Positions 1-7,081 of a stretch of 64,000 nt of DNA are shown here, one piece after another. Source of the stretch: Bacteroidetes bacterium GWF2_43_63 (GTDB lineage Bacteria > Bacteroidota > Bacteroidia > Bacteroidales > DTU049); NCBI GenBank assembly GCA_001769275.1, contig MEOQ01000028.1, forward strand, positions 1-64,000, read 5' to 3'. The notes under the pieces were generated by a model. That model did no database searches. It was not told the DNA's origin and saw only the letters and a program-made list of their open reading frames with translations. The translations under genes and the position numbers were made by a program. The first letter of the stretch is position 1. Each line of letters opens with the position of its first letter.

Positions 1-140
1 TCTTTGTTTAAGTTGAACATTTAAAAATTTGTAGCAAATATAATTTGACTACTTGTTGCAACTTCCTCAAAGACCTTTTTTATTACATGGATACTCATCC
101 AATACCACAGACTTCTTTTTGTTGATTTTCGCTGCATACG

Positions 141-267
141 CTTCGACGGAGTTTATCCTGCTGTCGACTCTTCGACGGAGTTTACCCCGCTGTTCATACT
201 TCGACTCCGCTCAGCATGACAGCGGCGGGGCTCAGGATGACAGCGGGCGGGGCTCAGCGTGACAGCG
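141..267. repeat. Short direct repeats in intergenic DNA
   Basis: The 15-mer CTTCGACGGAGTTTA occurs at 141 and 170, followed by three near-copies of CTCAGNNTGACAGCG at about 210, 231 and 253. The stretch is far more GC-rich than its flanks. I see no credible gene from 1 to 427. Short frames here are artefacts of the repeats. Confidence 0.6.
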
Positions 268-427
268 AGGGAATGTCATTTTTTTAAGAGATACAATAGC
301 CAGATTAACACGCAACTTCAACAACGACTTACCACGCGAATAGACACTGACATTATGTGCAATGGCGCTAATTACAGCAATATTTGAAATAAATATTTTG
401 TATTTTTGTTTTCAAGATTGAAAATCC

Positions 428-859
428 ATGCGCATTTGGTCTGTTCATCCCGAATATCTCGACGTAAAGGGGCTTGTCGCGCTCTGGCGCGAAACGCTGC
501 TGGCGAAACACGTTCTTTTGGGACTCACCAGGGGTTATACAAATCATCCACAGCTCAACCGCTTCAAAGCCGCACCGGATCCGGTAAATTGCATTGATTA
601 CTATTTATCGGTTGTGTATGCCGAAGCCCTGAATCGCGGTTATCACTTTGATAAAACGAAATTCAACAAGAACTGCAAACCCTGCACGCTCAGTGTTACC
701 AGCGGACAAATGCAATATGAAACAAAACATCTGCTGAACAAACTCAAACTCCGCGATCCCGGAAAATTTAAACAACTAAGCAACGAAAAACTTTTGGCTC
801 CACATCCGGTGTTTACGGTGATTGAAGGGCCTATAGAATCCTGGGAAGTAATTATATAA
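428..859 (+). CDS. Pyrimidine-dimer DNA glycosylase family protein (DenV-like)
   Basis: 143 residues, the usual size of the Pyr_excise family typified by T4 endonuclease V. The N-terminus MRIWSVHPEYLD followed by KGLVALWRETLLAKHVL is the family hallmark. Members excise UV-induced pyrimidine dimers or related lesions and then nick the abasic site. The Arg/His/Glu-rich N-terminal part (R2, H7, E9, R22, E23) is where catalytic residues lie in the family. The ATG at 428 places the canonical MRIW start. A TATTTTTG element at 401-408 could be its promoter. The gene stands alone, followed by an unrelated membrane protein. The exact lesion preferred cannot be read from sequence. Confidence 0.88.
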   Translation: MRIWSVHPEYLDVKGLVALWRETLLAKHVLLGLTRGYTNHPQLNRFKAAPDPVNCIDYYLSVVYAEALNRGYHFDKTKFNKNCKPCTLSVTSGQMQYETKHLLNKLKLRDPGKFKQLSNEKLLAPHPVFTVIEGPIESWEVII

Positions 860-885
860 CACAACTGCTGATTGTTCTTTTTTAA

Positions 886-893
886 TATATTTG
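886..893 (+). promoter_or_regulatory. Candidate -7 element TATATTTG
   Basis: TATATTTG matches the Bacteroidota -7 consensus TAnnTTTG, 35 bases before the ATG of the downstream membrane protein gene. No clear -33 TTTG at proper spacing is seen. Confidence 0.45.
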
Positions 894-927
894 TCGAAAA
901 CTACGGTTATCCGCAATTCTCATTCGC

Positions 928-2238
928 ATGACAAAACACAGCAAACTCCTGAAATATTTGCTTTTTCTGCTTTTTTCGGTGATTGTAATGTTCTTGTCTT
1001 TCAATCGCCACAGTAAATCAGGTGTGTTTAATTACCACAGCGAGATTTGGGCCGATAAAGCCGGATACTATATTTATTTGCCGGCCGTTTTCAACTATAA
1101 CTTCAATGCGTCATTATTTCCCGATTCCATCGCCGCTAAAACCGGTGACGGATTCCGCATCGATACAACAAACAATAAAGTCATTACCAAATATTCATGC
1201 GGTATAGCTATACTACAAATGCCGTTTTATCTGGCTGCCGGAATTTTTGATGACTCGTCGGATCCGGGCCGAATTCCAGGATTTACAAAGGCAAACCATG
1301 CTGCCATAAACATCGCCGCCGTTTTTTATCTGTTGCTTGGTTTCTTTTTTCTTGGCCGATATCTCGAAAACCGTTTTCACAAGCCCCTAGTGTGGTTGGT
1401 TTTATTTGTTTTGTTTACTGCAACCAATCTTTATTACTACTCAGTGGATGAAACAGGAATGTCGCATGTTTATTCGTTTTTTCTATTCAGCTTGTTTTTA
1501 TTTCTTGTTCAAAAAACCGAATATTTCAAAAAGTCTTGCCTTGCAGATTTGTTGCTATCTGGCATCGTGTCTGGACTTATCGTTTTAATAAGACCTACCA
1601 ATTTGATTTTTCTGGTATTCGTTTTCTTTCTTGAAATTAAAGATACAACGATGCTTAAAGCCCGCGTGAGGGCTGTTTTCCGGTTAAAGACAATTTTGTG
1701 GTTGACAATAGGGTTTGTTTTTATTAATATACCTCAGGCTGCATATTTACATTACACTTATGGATCTCCTTTTCACTATGCATACGAAAACGAGACTTTC
1801 ATCTGGACTAATCCGCAACTCCTGAAAACATGGTTTTCGCCGAATAATGGATTGTTTTTATACACTCCATTTTTTGTAATTATTCTCATCTCCCTCGCAT
1901 ATTCAACAATCAAAAAATCAGCTGATGGACGGTTATTGGTCTTATTGTTTTTTGTAATATCCTATGTGTTTTCCTCCTGGTGGATTTGGAATTTTGGTTG
2001 TAGTTTCGGAGCACGCAGTTATGTCGAATATCTTGCAGTATTCAGTATTCCATTGGTCTTTTTGTTTTTAAAAGTAAATTCTTCGGGCCTTGTTGTCAAA
2101 ATTGTTTTTTATCTGATGGTTCTTTCCTTCATTGTGATGAACTTTCTGATGACCTACAGCTGGGATGGTTGCTATTACGGGATCGGCGACTGGGACTGGG
2201 ATGCATGGATTGGCACCGTCATGTCAAAATTACGCTGA
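928..2238 (+). CDS. Polytopic inner-membrane protein, GT-C-like, function unknown
   Basis: 436 residues with roughly ten hydrophobic segments, starting with a helix at residues 9-26. A soluble loop follows (about 27-95) containing SEIWADKAGYYIYLP. Acidic residues in the first periplasmic loop and the scattered membrane helices resemble GT-C glycosyltransferases that use lipid-linked sugars, but no decisive motif is visible and I do not recognise the family. The last 20 residues are rich in Trp, Asp and Gly. It lies between a DNA-repair gene and asd with no operon partner, as is common for envelope-polysaccharide or other accessory genes. Confidence 0.7.
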   Translation: MTKHSKLLKYLLFLLFSVIVMFLSFNRHSKSGVFNYHSEIWADKAGYYIYLPAVFNYNFNASLFPDSIAAKTGDGFRIDTTNNKVITKYSCGIAILQMPFYLAAGIFDDSSDPGRIPGFTKANHAAINIAAVFYLLLGFFFLGRYLENRFHKPLVWLVLFVLFTATNLYYYSVDETGMSHVYSFFLFSLFLFLVQKTEYFKKSCLADLLLSGIVSGLIVLIRPTNLIFLVFVFFLEIKDTTMLKARVRAVFRLKTILWLTIGFVFINIPQAAYLHYTYGSPFHYAYENETFIWTNPQLLKTWFSPNNGLFLYTPFFVIILISLAYSTIKKSADGRLLVLLFFVISYVFSSWWIWNFGCSFGARSYVEYLAVFSIPLVFLFLKVNSSGLVVKIVFYLMVLSFIVMNFLMTYSWDGCYYGIGDWDWDAWIGTVMSKLR

Positions 2239-2389
2239 CCGCTGAATTATCGCTTGCTCGTCCCCGGAGCCCTGACGGGCATGCGGGCTATTAATATTTA
2301 ACTCCTCCGGAGTATCTAATGGTGCTACGCAGCTTCTTTGATGCCTACGGCAACATATAACTGGCTACTGAATACTGACTACTTCTTCG

Positions 2390-2397
2390 TACTTTTG
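2390..2397 (+). promoter_or_regulatory. Candidate asd promoter -7 element TACTTTTG
   Basis: TACTTTTG fits TAnnTTTG and lies 38 bases upstream of the asd ATG at 2435. Confidence 0.5.
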
Positions 2398-2434
2398 CAA
2401 AGGATTTTGCGTTATTGAAAAAAATGATTTAAAA

Positions 2435-3418
2435 ATGAAACTCTGTATTGTCGGTATTACCGGTCTGGTGGGAAGCGAGCTGATTCAGGTGCTGAACGAA
2501 AGCCCGCTGCATGTGGATGAATTTATCTGCGCGGCTTCGGAACGTTCAAAAGGAAAAGAAATTGAAATCCGCGGAAAAAAATATTCTGTGGTCACTCCTG
2601 CCGAAGCCTGTGAAATGAAACCCGATATCGCCATATTTTCGGCAGGTTCGGGTGTGTCGAAAGAATGGGCTCCACGCTTTGCCGAAAACGGTTGCTTTGT
2701 GATTGACAACAGTTCGCAGTGGCGCATGTACGACGAAATCCCGCTGGTGGTGCCCGAAATCAACGCCGACATCATTACACGTGAAACAAAAATCATTGCC
2801 AATCCGAATTGCTCCACCATACAGCTCGTGCTCGCGCTGAGTCGTCTGCATGCGGCTTTCGGCATAAAGCGCATTGTGGTTTCGACTTATCAGAGTGTGA
2901 GTGGAACCGGCGTCTTTGCGGTTGAACAACTCATGAACGAACGCGCCGGAAAGCAAGGCAAAATGGTTTATCCGCATCCGATCGATATGAACTGTCTGCC
3001 GCACGGCGGATCGTTTCTGCCCAACGGCTATACCACCGAAGAAGAAAAGCTGGTGAACGAAACACGCAAAATACTGCGTGCCCCGCAGATTCAGGTGTCG
3101 GCCACCGTGGTGCGTGTGCCTGTAACCGGCGGCCACAGCGAATCGGTGAACATTGAATTTGAAAGACCCTACGAAATCGCTGATATTTACAAGCTGCTGA
3201 ACGAAACTCCCGGCGTGGTAGTGCAGGATAATCCTGCAGAAAACCTGTATCCGATGCCGCTCTACGCCAAAGGAAAGAACGAAACCTTCGTAGGCCGCAT
3301 CCGCCGCGACGACAGCATTGCCAATGGACTCAACCTGTGGATTGTCGCCGACAACCTCCGCAAAGGCGCCGCCACCAATGCGGTGCAGATTGCTGAGTGG
3401 GTGGCGGGGAATGTTTAA
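2435..3418 (+). CDS. asd: Aspartate-semialdehyde dehydrogenase
   Basis: 327 residues. The enzyme reduces L-aspartyl-4-phosphate to aspartate semialdehyde with NADPH, feeding lysine, diaminopimelate, threonine and methionine synthesis in the cytoplasm. Visible hallmarks are the Rossmann loop GITGLVGSEL (residues 8-17), the catalytic cysteine C126 in NPNCSTIQ, and the active-site histidine H234 in TGGHSES. Length and motif order match bacterial ASADH. The C-terminus ends AVQIAEWVAGNV, and this 3' end recurs three more times in the next 3 kb in diverged form. The gene itself looks intact and is transcribed towards a run of minus-strand accessory genes. Confidence 0.97.
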   Translation: MKLCIVGITGLVGSELIQVLNESPLHVDEFICAASERSKGKEIEIRGKKYSVVTPAEACEMKPDIAIFSAGSGVSKEWAPRFAENGCFVIDNSSQWRMYDEIPLVVPEINADIITRETKIIANPNCSTIQLVLALSRLHAAFGIKRIVVSTYQSVSGTGVFAVEQLMNERAGKQGKMVYPHPIDMNCLPHGGSFLPNGYTTEEEKLVNETRKILRAPQIQVSATVVRVPVTGGHSESVNIEFERPYEIADIYKLLNETPGVVVQDNPAENLYPMPLYAKGKNETFVGRIRRDDSIANGLNLWIVADNLRKGAATNAVQIAEWVAGNV

Positions 3419-3519
3419 AGATCAGAAAAAGGGGTTTGGGAGGCCAATGGTTTCGGGGCTTGCATTGGTGGGCTTTTGAAACCCTAAATAGTGAGCTTGC
3501 TCTAACGTTTATTAATTGT

Positions 3520-4020
3520 TCAAATGTTTCTATTCACTGTTCGCCCACTAACGTAAAACCTGGGTTGCAAACGATATTTTTTTTCAATTTTTATATACTT
3601 AAATATTTTATTCGGTTCGTTGATAGTCAACTTGTACCTATACCAACACACACAACCACACACTACATCGTTAACTACTTCGTATATGAATTTTAACGTA
3701 TCATTTTCGAACGAATAATCGCCAAGAAACTTATAGCAACAATTATCTATAAATCTAAATTCAATAATAATATTTGTGTCTGTTATTGTTTTTGAGTCAA
3801 TATAAGTAATATACCTCTCGTGAATGGTATCTTCAAGAGCATTGTCACAAGGTCCTGTAATTTCAAGCTGAAAATTCTTTTCTCTCATTATCTTCAGATA
3901 TAATTCCTTTTTGCTTAAACTGGTCTTGACGGTCTCCATAATTTTGCACCCTTGTTTACGGTTGTTGGAACAGGACAAAATTATAAGGCCAATAATTAGA
4001 GACAGTACTATTTTATTCAT
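3520..4020 (-). CDS. Small predicted lipoprotein of unknown function
   Basis: 166 residues beginning MNKIVLSLIIGLIILSCSNN. The hydrophobic helix followed by LILSC is a lipobox, so the mature protein should start at the Cys and be lipid-anchored. The body carries several cysteines (GPCDNA, DNCCYK, CGCVCW) but no motif that I recognise. It is convergent with asd and is bounded on its right by the first asd 3'-end copy (4065-4153), so it appears to be cargo of an inserted segment. The base composition is more AT-rich than asd. Confidence 0.65.
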   Translation of the reverse strand: MNKIVLSLIIGLIILSCSNNRKQGCKIMETVKTSLSKKELYLKIMREKNFQLEITGPCDNALEDTIHERYITYIDSKTITDTNIIIEFRFIDNCCYKFLGDYSFENDTLKFIYEVVNDVVCGCVCWYRYKLTINEPNKIFKYIKIEKKYRLQPRFYVSGRTVNRNI

Positions 4021-4064
4021 CTAAAAATGTTCTTAACGTCACACAAATATAGCAATTGCATCAG

Positions 4065-4153
4065 CACCAATAAAAATATTTTATTAAGCAGTTGGAATTT
4101 TTGTGGCTTTATGCGGTGCAGATTGCTGAGTGAATGGCGGGAAAGGTTATTGA
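4065..4153 (+). pseudogene. asd 3'-end remnant, copy B
   Basis: Positions 4111-4132 are identical to 22 bases of asd (3378-3399). Read in the asd frame this copy gives AVQIAE, a stop where asd has Trp, then MAGKVIE, so it is a mutated variant of the Asd C-terminus. The preceding 45 bases (from 4065) resemble those before copy D (from 6094) but not asd, so B and D share extra ancestry. Confidence 0.75.
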
Positions 4154-4165
4154 ATAAACCGCGTT

Positions 4166-4453
4166 TCACCTATATTGAATTCGTGCATTTGCCATCACTT
4201 TTTGATGAGAAATATTCTTTCCCTGCTCCATTTGTTCGGCAGCATCAATAATGCCCTGCTTTTGTTCTTCGGAAAGGTTGTCCCAGTCATCAATGTCTTT
4301 CTGACCTCTGAAATAATTCATCAGCATTCCATAAACCTCGTCCAGCCTGTTCTTCTGTAAAGAATCAAGTTGCCGGAAAATTTTCAGTTTCAAATCTGCT
4401 GTTGTCACCTTTGCCTTTTTTTCAAAGATACGAAATGTTTTTTCAAAAATCAC
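4166..4453 (-). CDS. Orphan antitoxin-like protein (addiction-module component)
   Basis: 95 residues. The core TTADLKLKIFRQLDSLQ with the later LSEEQKQGIIDAAEQMEQGK and ISHQKVMANAR follows the pattern, as I know it, of small Bacteroidota antitoxins that precede RelE/ParE toxins. A GTG at about 4408 would give the more usual start MTTADLK, and the first 15 residues may not be translated. No toxin gene follows on the minus strand: immediately downstream lies asd remnant B. It is therefore either an orphan or a unit whose toxin was lost. The assignment rests on sequence pattern only. Confidence 0.6.
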   Translation of the reverse strand: MIFEKTFRIFEKKAKVTTADLKLKIFRQLDSLQKNRLDEVYGMLMNYFRGQKDIDDWDNLSEEQKQGIIDAAEQMEQGKNISHQKVMANARIQYR

Positions 4454-4473
4454 AAACTGCTGATATTTTCAAC

Positions 4474-4623
4474 GACCCGCAGCGCGGGTCAAATAATAAT
4501 AGCCCGGACGAAGTCCGGGTAAGAGATCAAGGTATATTGGACCCTGGCAGGGTCCAATCCGAGCATGCGTAATGACATCCGGCTCCGCCGGACGCTATTT
4601 TTGTTCGACATCCTCCGGATGTC
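4474..4623. repeat. Array of five different palindromes
   Basis: Five compact hairpin units lie within 150 bp: GACCCGCAGCGCGGGTC (4474-4490), CCCGGACGAAGTCCGGG (4503-4519), TTGGACCC/GGGTCCAA arms (4537-4557), TCCGGCTCCGCCGGA (4578-4592) and GACATCCTCCGGATGTC (4607-4623). Stems differ from unit to unit and linkers include AATAATAATAG. Related arrays lie at about 37.8 and 61.3-61.55 kb. No long T-run follows, so simple terminators are unlikely. Confidence 0.8.
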
Positions 4624-4702
4624 GGAATGCCTTTTTTAATAATGTTGCCTTGTTGTTTCTATGCATATTATTAAATCATAGTCAATGTAAAAAATCGCGG
4701 AA

Positions 4703-4966
4703 TTAAAAATTTGTGTCGGCAACATCGGTTTTATAATATTTACCATCTGCAGCTACCATTTTCAAAGCGTGACAATTCGTCACGGTTTCATTTCCCTCTT
4801 CTTTCAGTCTTTGCTTTAGTTTTCTCCAATATGCCTGTGGATCTATGCTTTCTGATAATACGCCCACTAAATCAACAACAGAAAAAAACCATTTTTCCTG
4901 ATCATCATTCCAGACAGTTCTTATCTGCTTGTCATTAAATAGTTTTATTGCTGTTTCTTTAGCCAT
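4703..4966 (-). pseudogene. Truncated Bro-N domain protein (phage antirepressor type)
   Basis: 87 residues from MAKETAIKLF. The segment with KQIRTVWNDDQEKWFFSVVD, then LVGVLSESIDPQAYWRKLKQRLKEEG and DGKYYKTDVADT, matches the N-terminal Bro-N DNA-binding domain of phage antirepressors and DinD-like proteins. Full-length relatives continue well beyond DVADT, whereas here a stop follows after NF, so the C-terminal half is missing. It was probably part of a mobile or phage-derived gene. It lies between the palindrome array and asd remnant C. The 7-residue upstream extension to 4987 is less likely to be used. Confidence 0.65.
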
Positions 4967-5055
4967 TATATTTTTGTTTTCCAACAAATATAAGACATAA
5001 TTTCAAAAATAAAAAGATTTAATCACCAGGTGTTCAATAAAGAAAAACTGACATT

Positions 5056-5125
5056 CAACCTCCGCAAAGGCGCCGCCACCAATGCCGTGCAGATTGCTGA
5101 GTGGGTGGGTGGAAAGGTGCTGTGA
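5056..5125 (+). pseudogene. asd 3'-end remnant, copy C
   Basis: Bases 5056-5108 match asd 3352-3404 at 52 of 53 positions. In frame it encodes NLRKGAATNAVQIAEWVGGKVL and a TGA stop. The final residues differ from the resident Asd (WVAGNV), so this copy looks like another allele's end rather than a fresh duplication. Confidence 0.85.
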
Positions 5126-5156
5126 ATTTGTAAAAGCCTTTGCTTGCTGGCTGGTT

Positions 5157-5755
5157 TTATTGATTCATAATCTGTTCTAAAATCAATTCCATCAATATTT
5201 TTACATCACTTTTTATCGTACCGTGCATATACCGGTCATAAACGCTTTTATTGTCAGGTGGATTGAGATTTAAAATCATGTTTTTTCTAATGCCAGCAAT
5301 CTTATAAATTCTCTTTGTGTTCGCCCATTGCCTTCTCTGAAAGGATGTAAATAATTTACATGATCCAATATTTCGGCTAATGATTGAGATAGCTCCTGTT
5401 TCTTCGTTTCTCGAATGGCTCTGTAATTTGAAATAAGGGTGTCTATGTACTGAAAAGCAATATTAAAGCGTTCTTTGTCAAAAAATGGTTTTCCGTTTTT
5501 ACTGATATTTACCGTTCTGACTTTTCCAGCCCATACATATACATCCTGAAACAAATAATGATGAATGATCAGCAATGAATCAGCGTCTACAATTGTGATT
5601 GGGTTTTCAAATAATTCCTCAACTCTTCTAGAAACCTTTAAGCTCTCATACGACAGCAATATTCTTTCATCTTCAATATTGGCTAAATTACGTAGCACCC
5701 CATTTTTATTGGTGTATGCGTAATCCGGGTCAATGTACTGATAATTATTTTCCAT
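5157..5755 (-). pseudogene. Fic-family AMP-transferase toxin, frameshifted near the C-terminus
   Basis: The complete Fic motif HPFREGNGRTQR is present, followed by EFIRLLA. Fic proteins transfer AMP, or sometimes another nucleotide, to target proteins. The N-terminus MENNYQYIDPDYAY and VYVWAGKVRTVNISK also fit the family. The open frame stops at 5276 after ALEKT. In another frame the expected tail (ILNLNPPDNKSVYDRYMHGT, then a helix) continues to the stop at 5157-5159. One missing A in the run of six As at about 5285-5292 explains the break. The start codon at 5755 overlaps the end of the antitoxin gene. If the frameshift is real, about 40 residues are lost while the catalytic motif remains. 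Confidence 0.8.
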
Positions 5756-5966
5756 AAATGGCATATAACTTCGCCAGAAATTCTGTTTCTGAAATACAGC
5801 CATTTTTCCAATCTACATACAATTGTATCAATTCCCTGGTTGGTTCAAAACCCTCAAACATATTTGTGCCAATAGCATTTGCCGTACTTTCCAATGTTTT
5901 TAGATCAGAAAATTTCACACCCATTAATGTCAGGTTTTTTCGGTCTATTTCTATTGTTTTATACAT
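5745..5966 (-). CDS. Fic-associated antitoxin, VbhA-like
   Basis: 73 residues encoded immediately upstream of and overlapping fic. The stretch TNMFEG fits the inhibitory motif (S/T)xxxE(G/N) of class I Fic antitoxins, whose Glu blocks ATP binding in the toxin. The following FEPTRELIQLYVDWKNGCIS and ETEFLAKLYAIYGK is the small helical C-terminal part typical of VbhA-family antitoxins. The 4-11 bp translational overlap indicates a bicistronic toxin-antitoxin unit. It sits between asd remnants C and D, as cargo. The family assignment is by motif and gene order. Confidence 0.75.
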   Translation of the reverse strand: MYKTIEIDRKNLTLMGVKFSDLKTLESTANAIGTNMFEGFEPTRELIQLYVDWKNGCISETEFLAKLYAIYGK

Positions 5967-6093
5967 TGTTGTTCAATTCAGAAACAAGGCAAATATACGG
6001 GTTTTTCAGCCCTTTTTCAAGCTTTTGAATCAATTTTTCAGAGAAACAGTCATAATCTTCCTCTTGTCAACACAAAAATATTATTTACAAAAA

Positions 6094-6165
6094 CACCAAT
6101 GAAAATATTTTATTTTGCGGTTGGAAATTTTCGGTTTTATGCGGTGCAGATTGCTGAGTGGGTTG
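6094..6165 (+). pseudogene. asd 3'-end remnant, copy D
   Basis: Bases 6139-6160 equal asd 3378-3399, and the frame reads AVQIAEWVANVLK before running into the antisense of the next gene's stop codon. The 45 bases before it resemble those before copy B. It abuts the 3' end of the DJ-1/PfpI gene directly. Confidence 0.75.
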
Positions 6166-6174
6166 CAAACGTTC

Positions 6175-6756
6175 TCAAAATCCCATCAACGCGCTCACCC
6201 GCTCCGCGTTTTCCTTCGATGTCAATTTTTCCAAAAGCCGCATGGCGACATGAATTGCTGTGGACGGGTTCCACGATGTAATGATGTTGTCGTCCACAAC
6301 AACTGGTTCGTTTATTACATTTGCATCATAGCCTCGCAACATTTCCTGTCGCTTCGGATTTTTGTTATAGGTGGTGGCGCAACGGTTGCGGAGTATTCCG
6401 CTCTTTCCCAGTGGCAGTGCGCCTACACAGATAGAAGCAATGATCTTCTTTTTGTCTCTGAATTGCTGTATCAGACTGAGATATTTTTCATCAAACGCAT
6501 CGGCGTAAAAGCCAAATTCTTCGAAGCCGCCAGGAATAGCGAGTGCATCATAATCATCGGCATCGACTTCATCAATCAGAAAATCAACGGTAAAACGCTG
6601 ATCAAAAGTGCTCCGAAGCTCTTTCCGCAAGCCGCATGAATACAGCTGTGTGCTGCCATCGCCTTCCACCAGATTCCAGCCAATTACATCGATAAATGCA
6701 CTTGCTTCGTAAATTTCAAAGCCATTTGCCAATAGCAATAATACTTTTTTCATCAT
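6175..6756 (-). CDS. DJ-1/PfpI family protein
   Basis: 193 residues starting MMKKVLLLLANGFE, the first beta strand and conserved Glu of the DJ-1/PfpI fold. The nucleophile elbow is IASICVGALPLGKSG, with Cys in the expected place. AIPGGFEE is the preceding loop. Members act as deglycases, chaperones, amidotransferase-like enzymes or regulators, and the exact role cannot be inferred. The 5' end of this gene is repeated at 8708-8754 in diverged form, beyond a PAS fragment and a membrane protein gene. Confidence 0.88.
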   Translation of the reverse strand: MMKKVLLLLANGFEIYEASAFIDVIGWNLVEGDGSTQLYSCGLRKELRSTFDQRFTVDFLIDEVDADDYDALAIPGGFEEFGFYADAFDEKYLSLIQQFRDKKKIIASICVGALPLGKSGILRNRCATTYNKNPKRQEMLRGYDANVINEPVVVDDNIITSWNPSTAIHVAMRLLEKLTSKENAERVSALMGF

Positions 6757-6768
6757 GCAAAATTAAAA

Positions 6769-7005
6769 TTATTTCCATGCCGGCAATCGTTTCTCACCAC
6801 TCAGGCAGAGGATTTCGGTGGCGACCTGGCTGACTGCGAGCACGCCTTTGTAGGCGCCGTTCTTATCGCGCAGCGCAAAGTACTTAATCAATATGAAACG
6901 ACCTTTCGTCTGAATCCAGAATTGCGCTTTGACGTTTATATCGGAGCGAAATAATTCCAGAAGCTTGTACAGGCGCTGTTTTCGGGTGATGACAAATTCT
7001 GACAT
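6769..7005 (-). CDS. Short PAS-like protein, probably the C-terminal fragment of a DUF438-type protein
   Basis: 78 residues. VKAQFWIQTKGRFILIKYFA, then LRDKNGAYKGVLAVSQ and ending LSGEKRLPAWK, corresponds to the last part of the PAS domain at the C-terminus of DUF438/hemerythrin-like proteins, where relatives read FWI, IRYF, RDE.G.Y.G. and GERRLLDW. The helical N-terminal half of the PAS fold and everything before it are absent, and the frame upstream shows no such homology. It is either a mini-PAS protein or a gene remnant. It lies 13 bp from the PfpI gene, upstream of it on the same strand. Confidence 0.5.
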   Translation of the reverse strand: MSEFVITRKQRLYKLLELFRSDINVKAQFWIQTKGRFILIKYFALRDKNGAYKGVLAVSQVATEILCLSGEKRLPAWK

Positions 7006-7081
7006 TACGGATGTTTGACTTATAAATATTTGTATTATTTCACGGTAAATGGATGAAATTACAAATGATTGAGTAAAACAC

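Noticed and set aside
285-393. A minus-strand frame reading ISAIAHN and GKSLLKLRVNL, vaguely like the start of dihydrofolate reductase
   Set aside because: The match is too short and the key Trp, Gly and Asp positions do not line up. It runs into the repeat at 141-267. A database search would be needed before calling a remnant.
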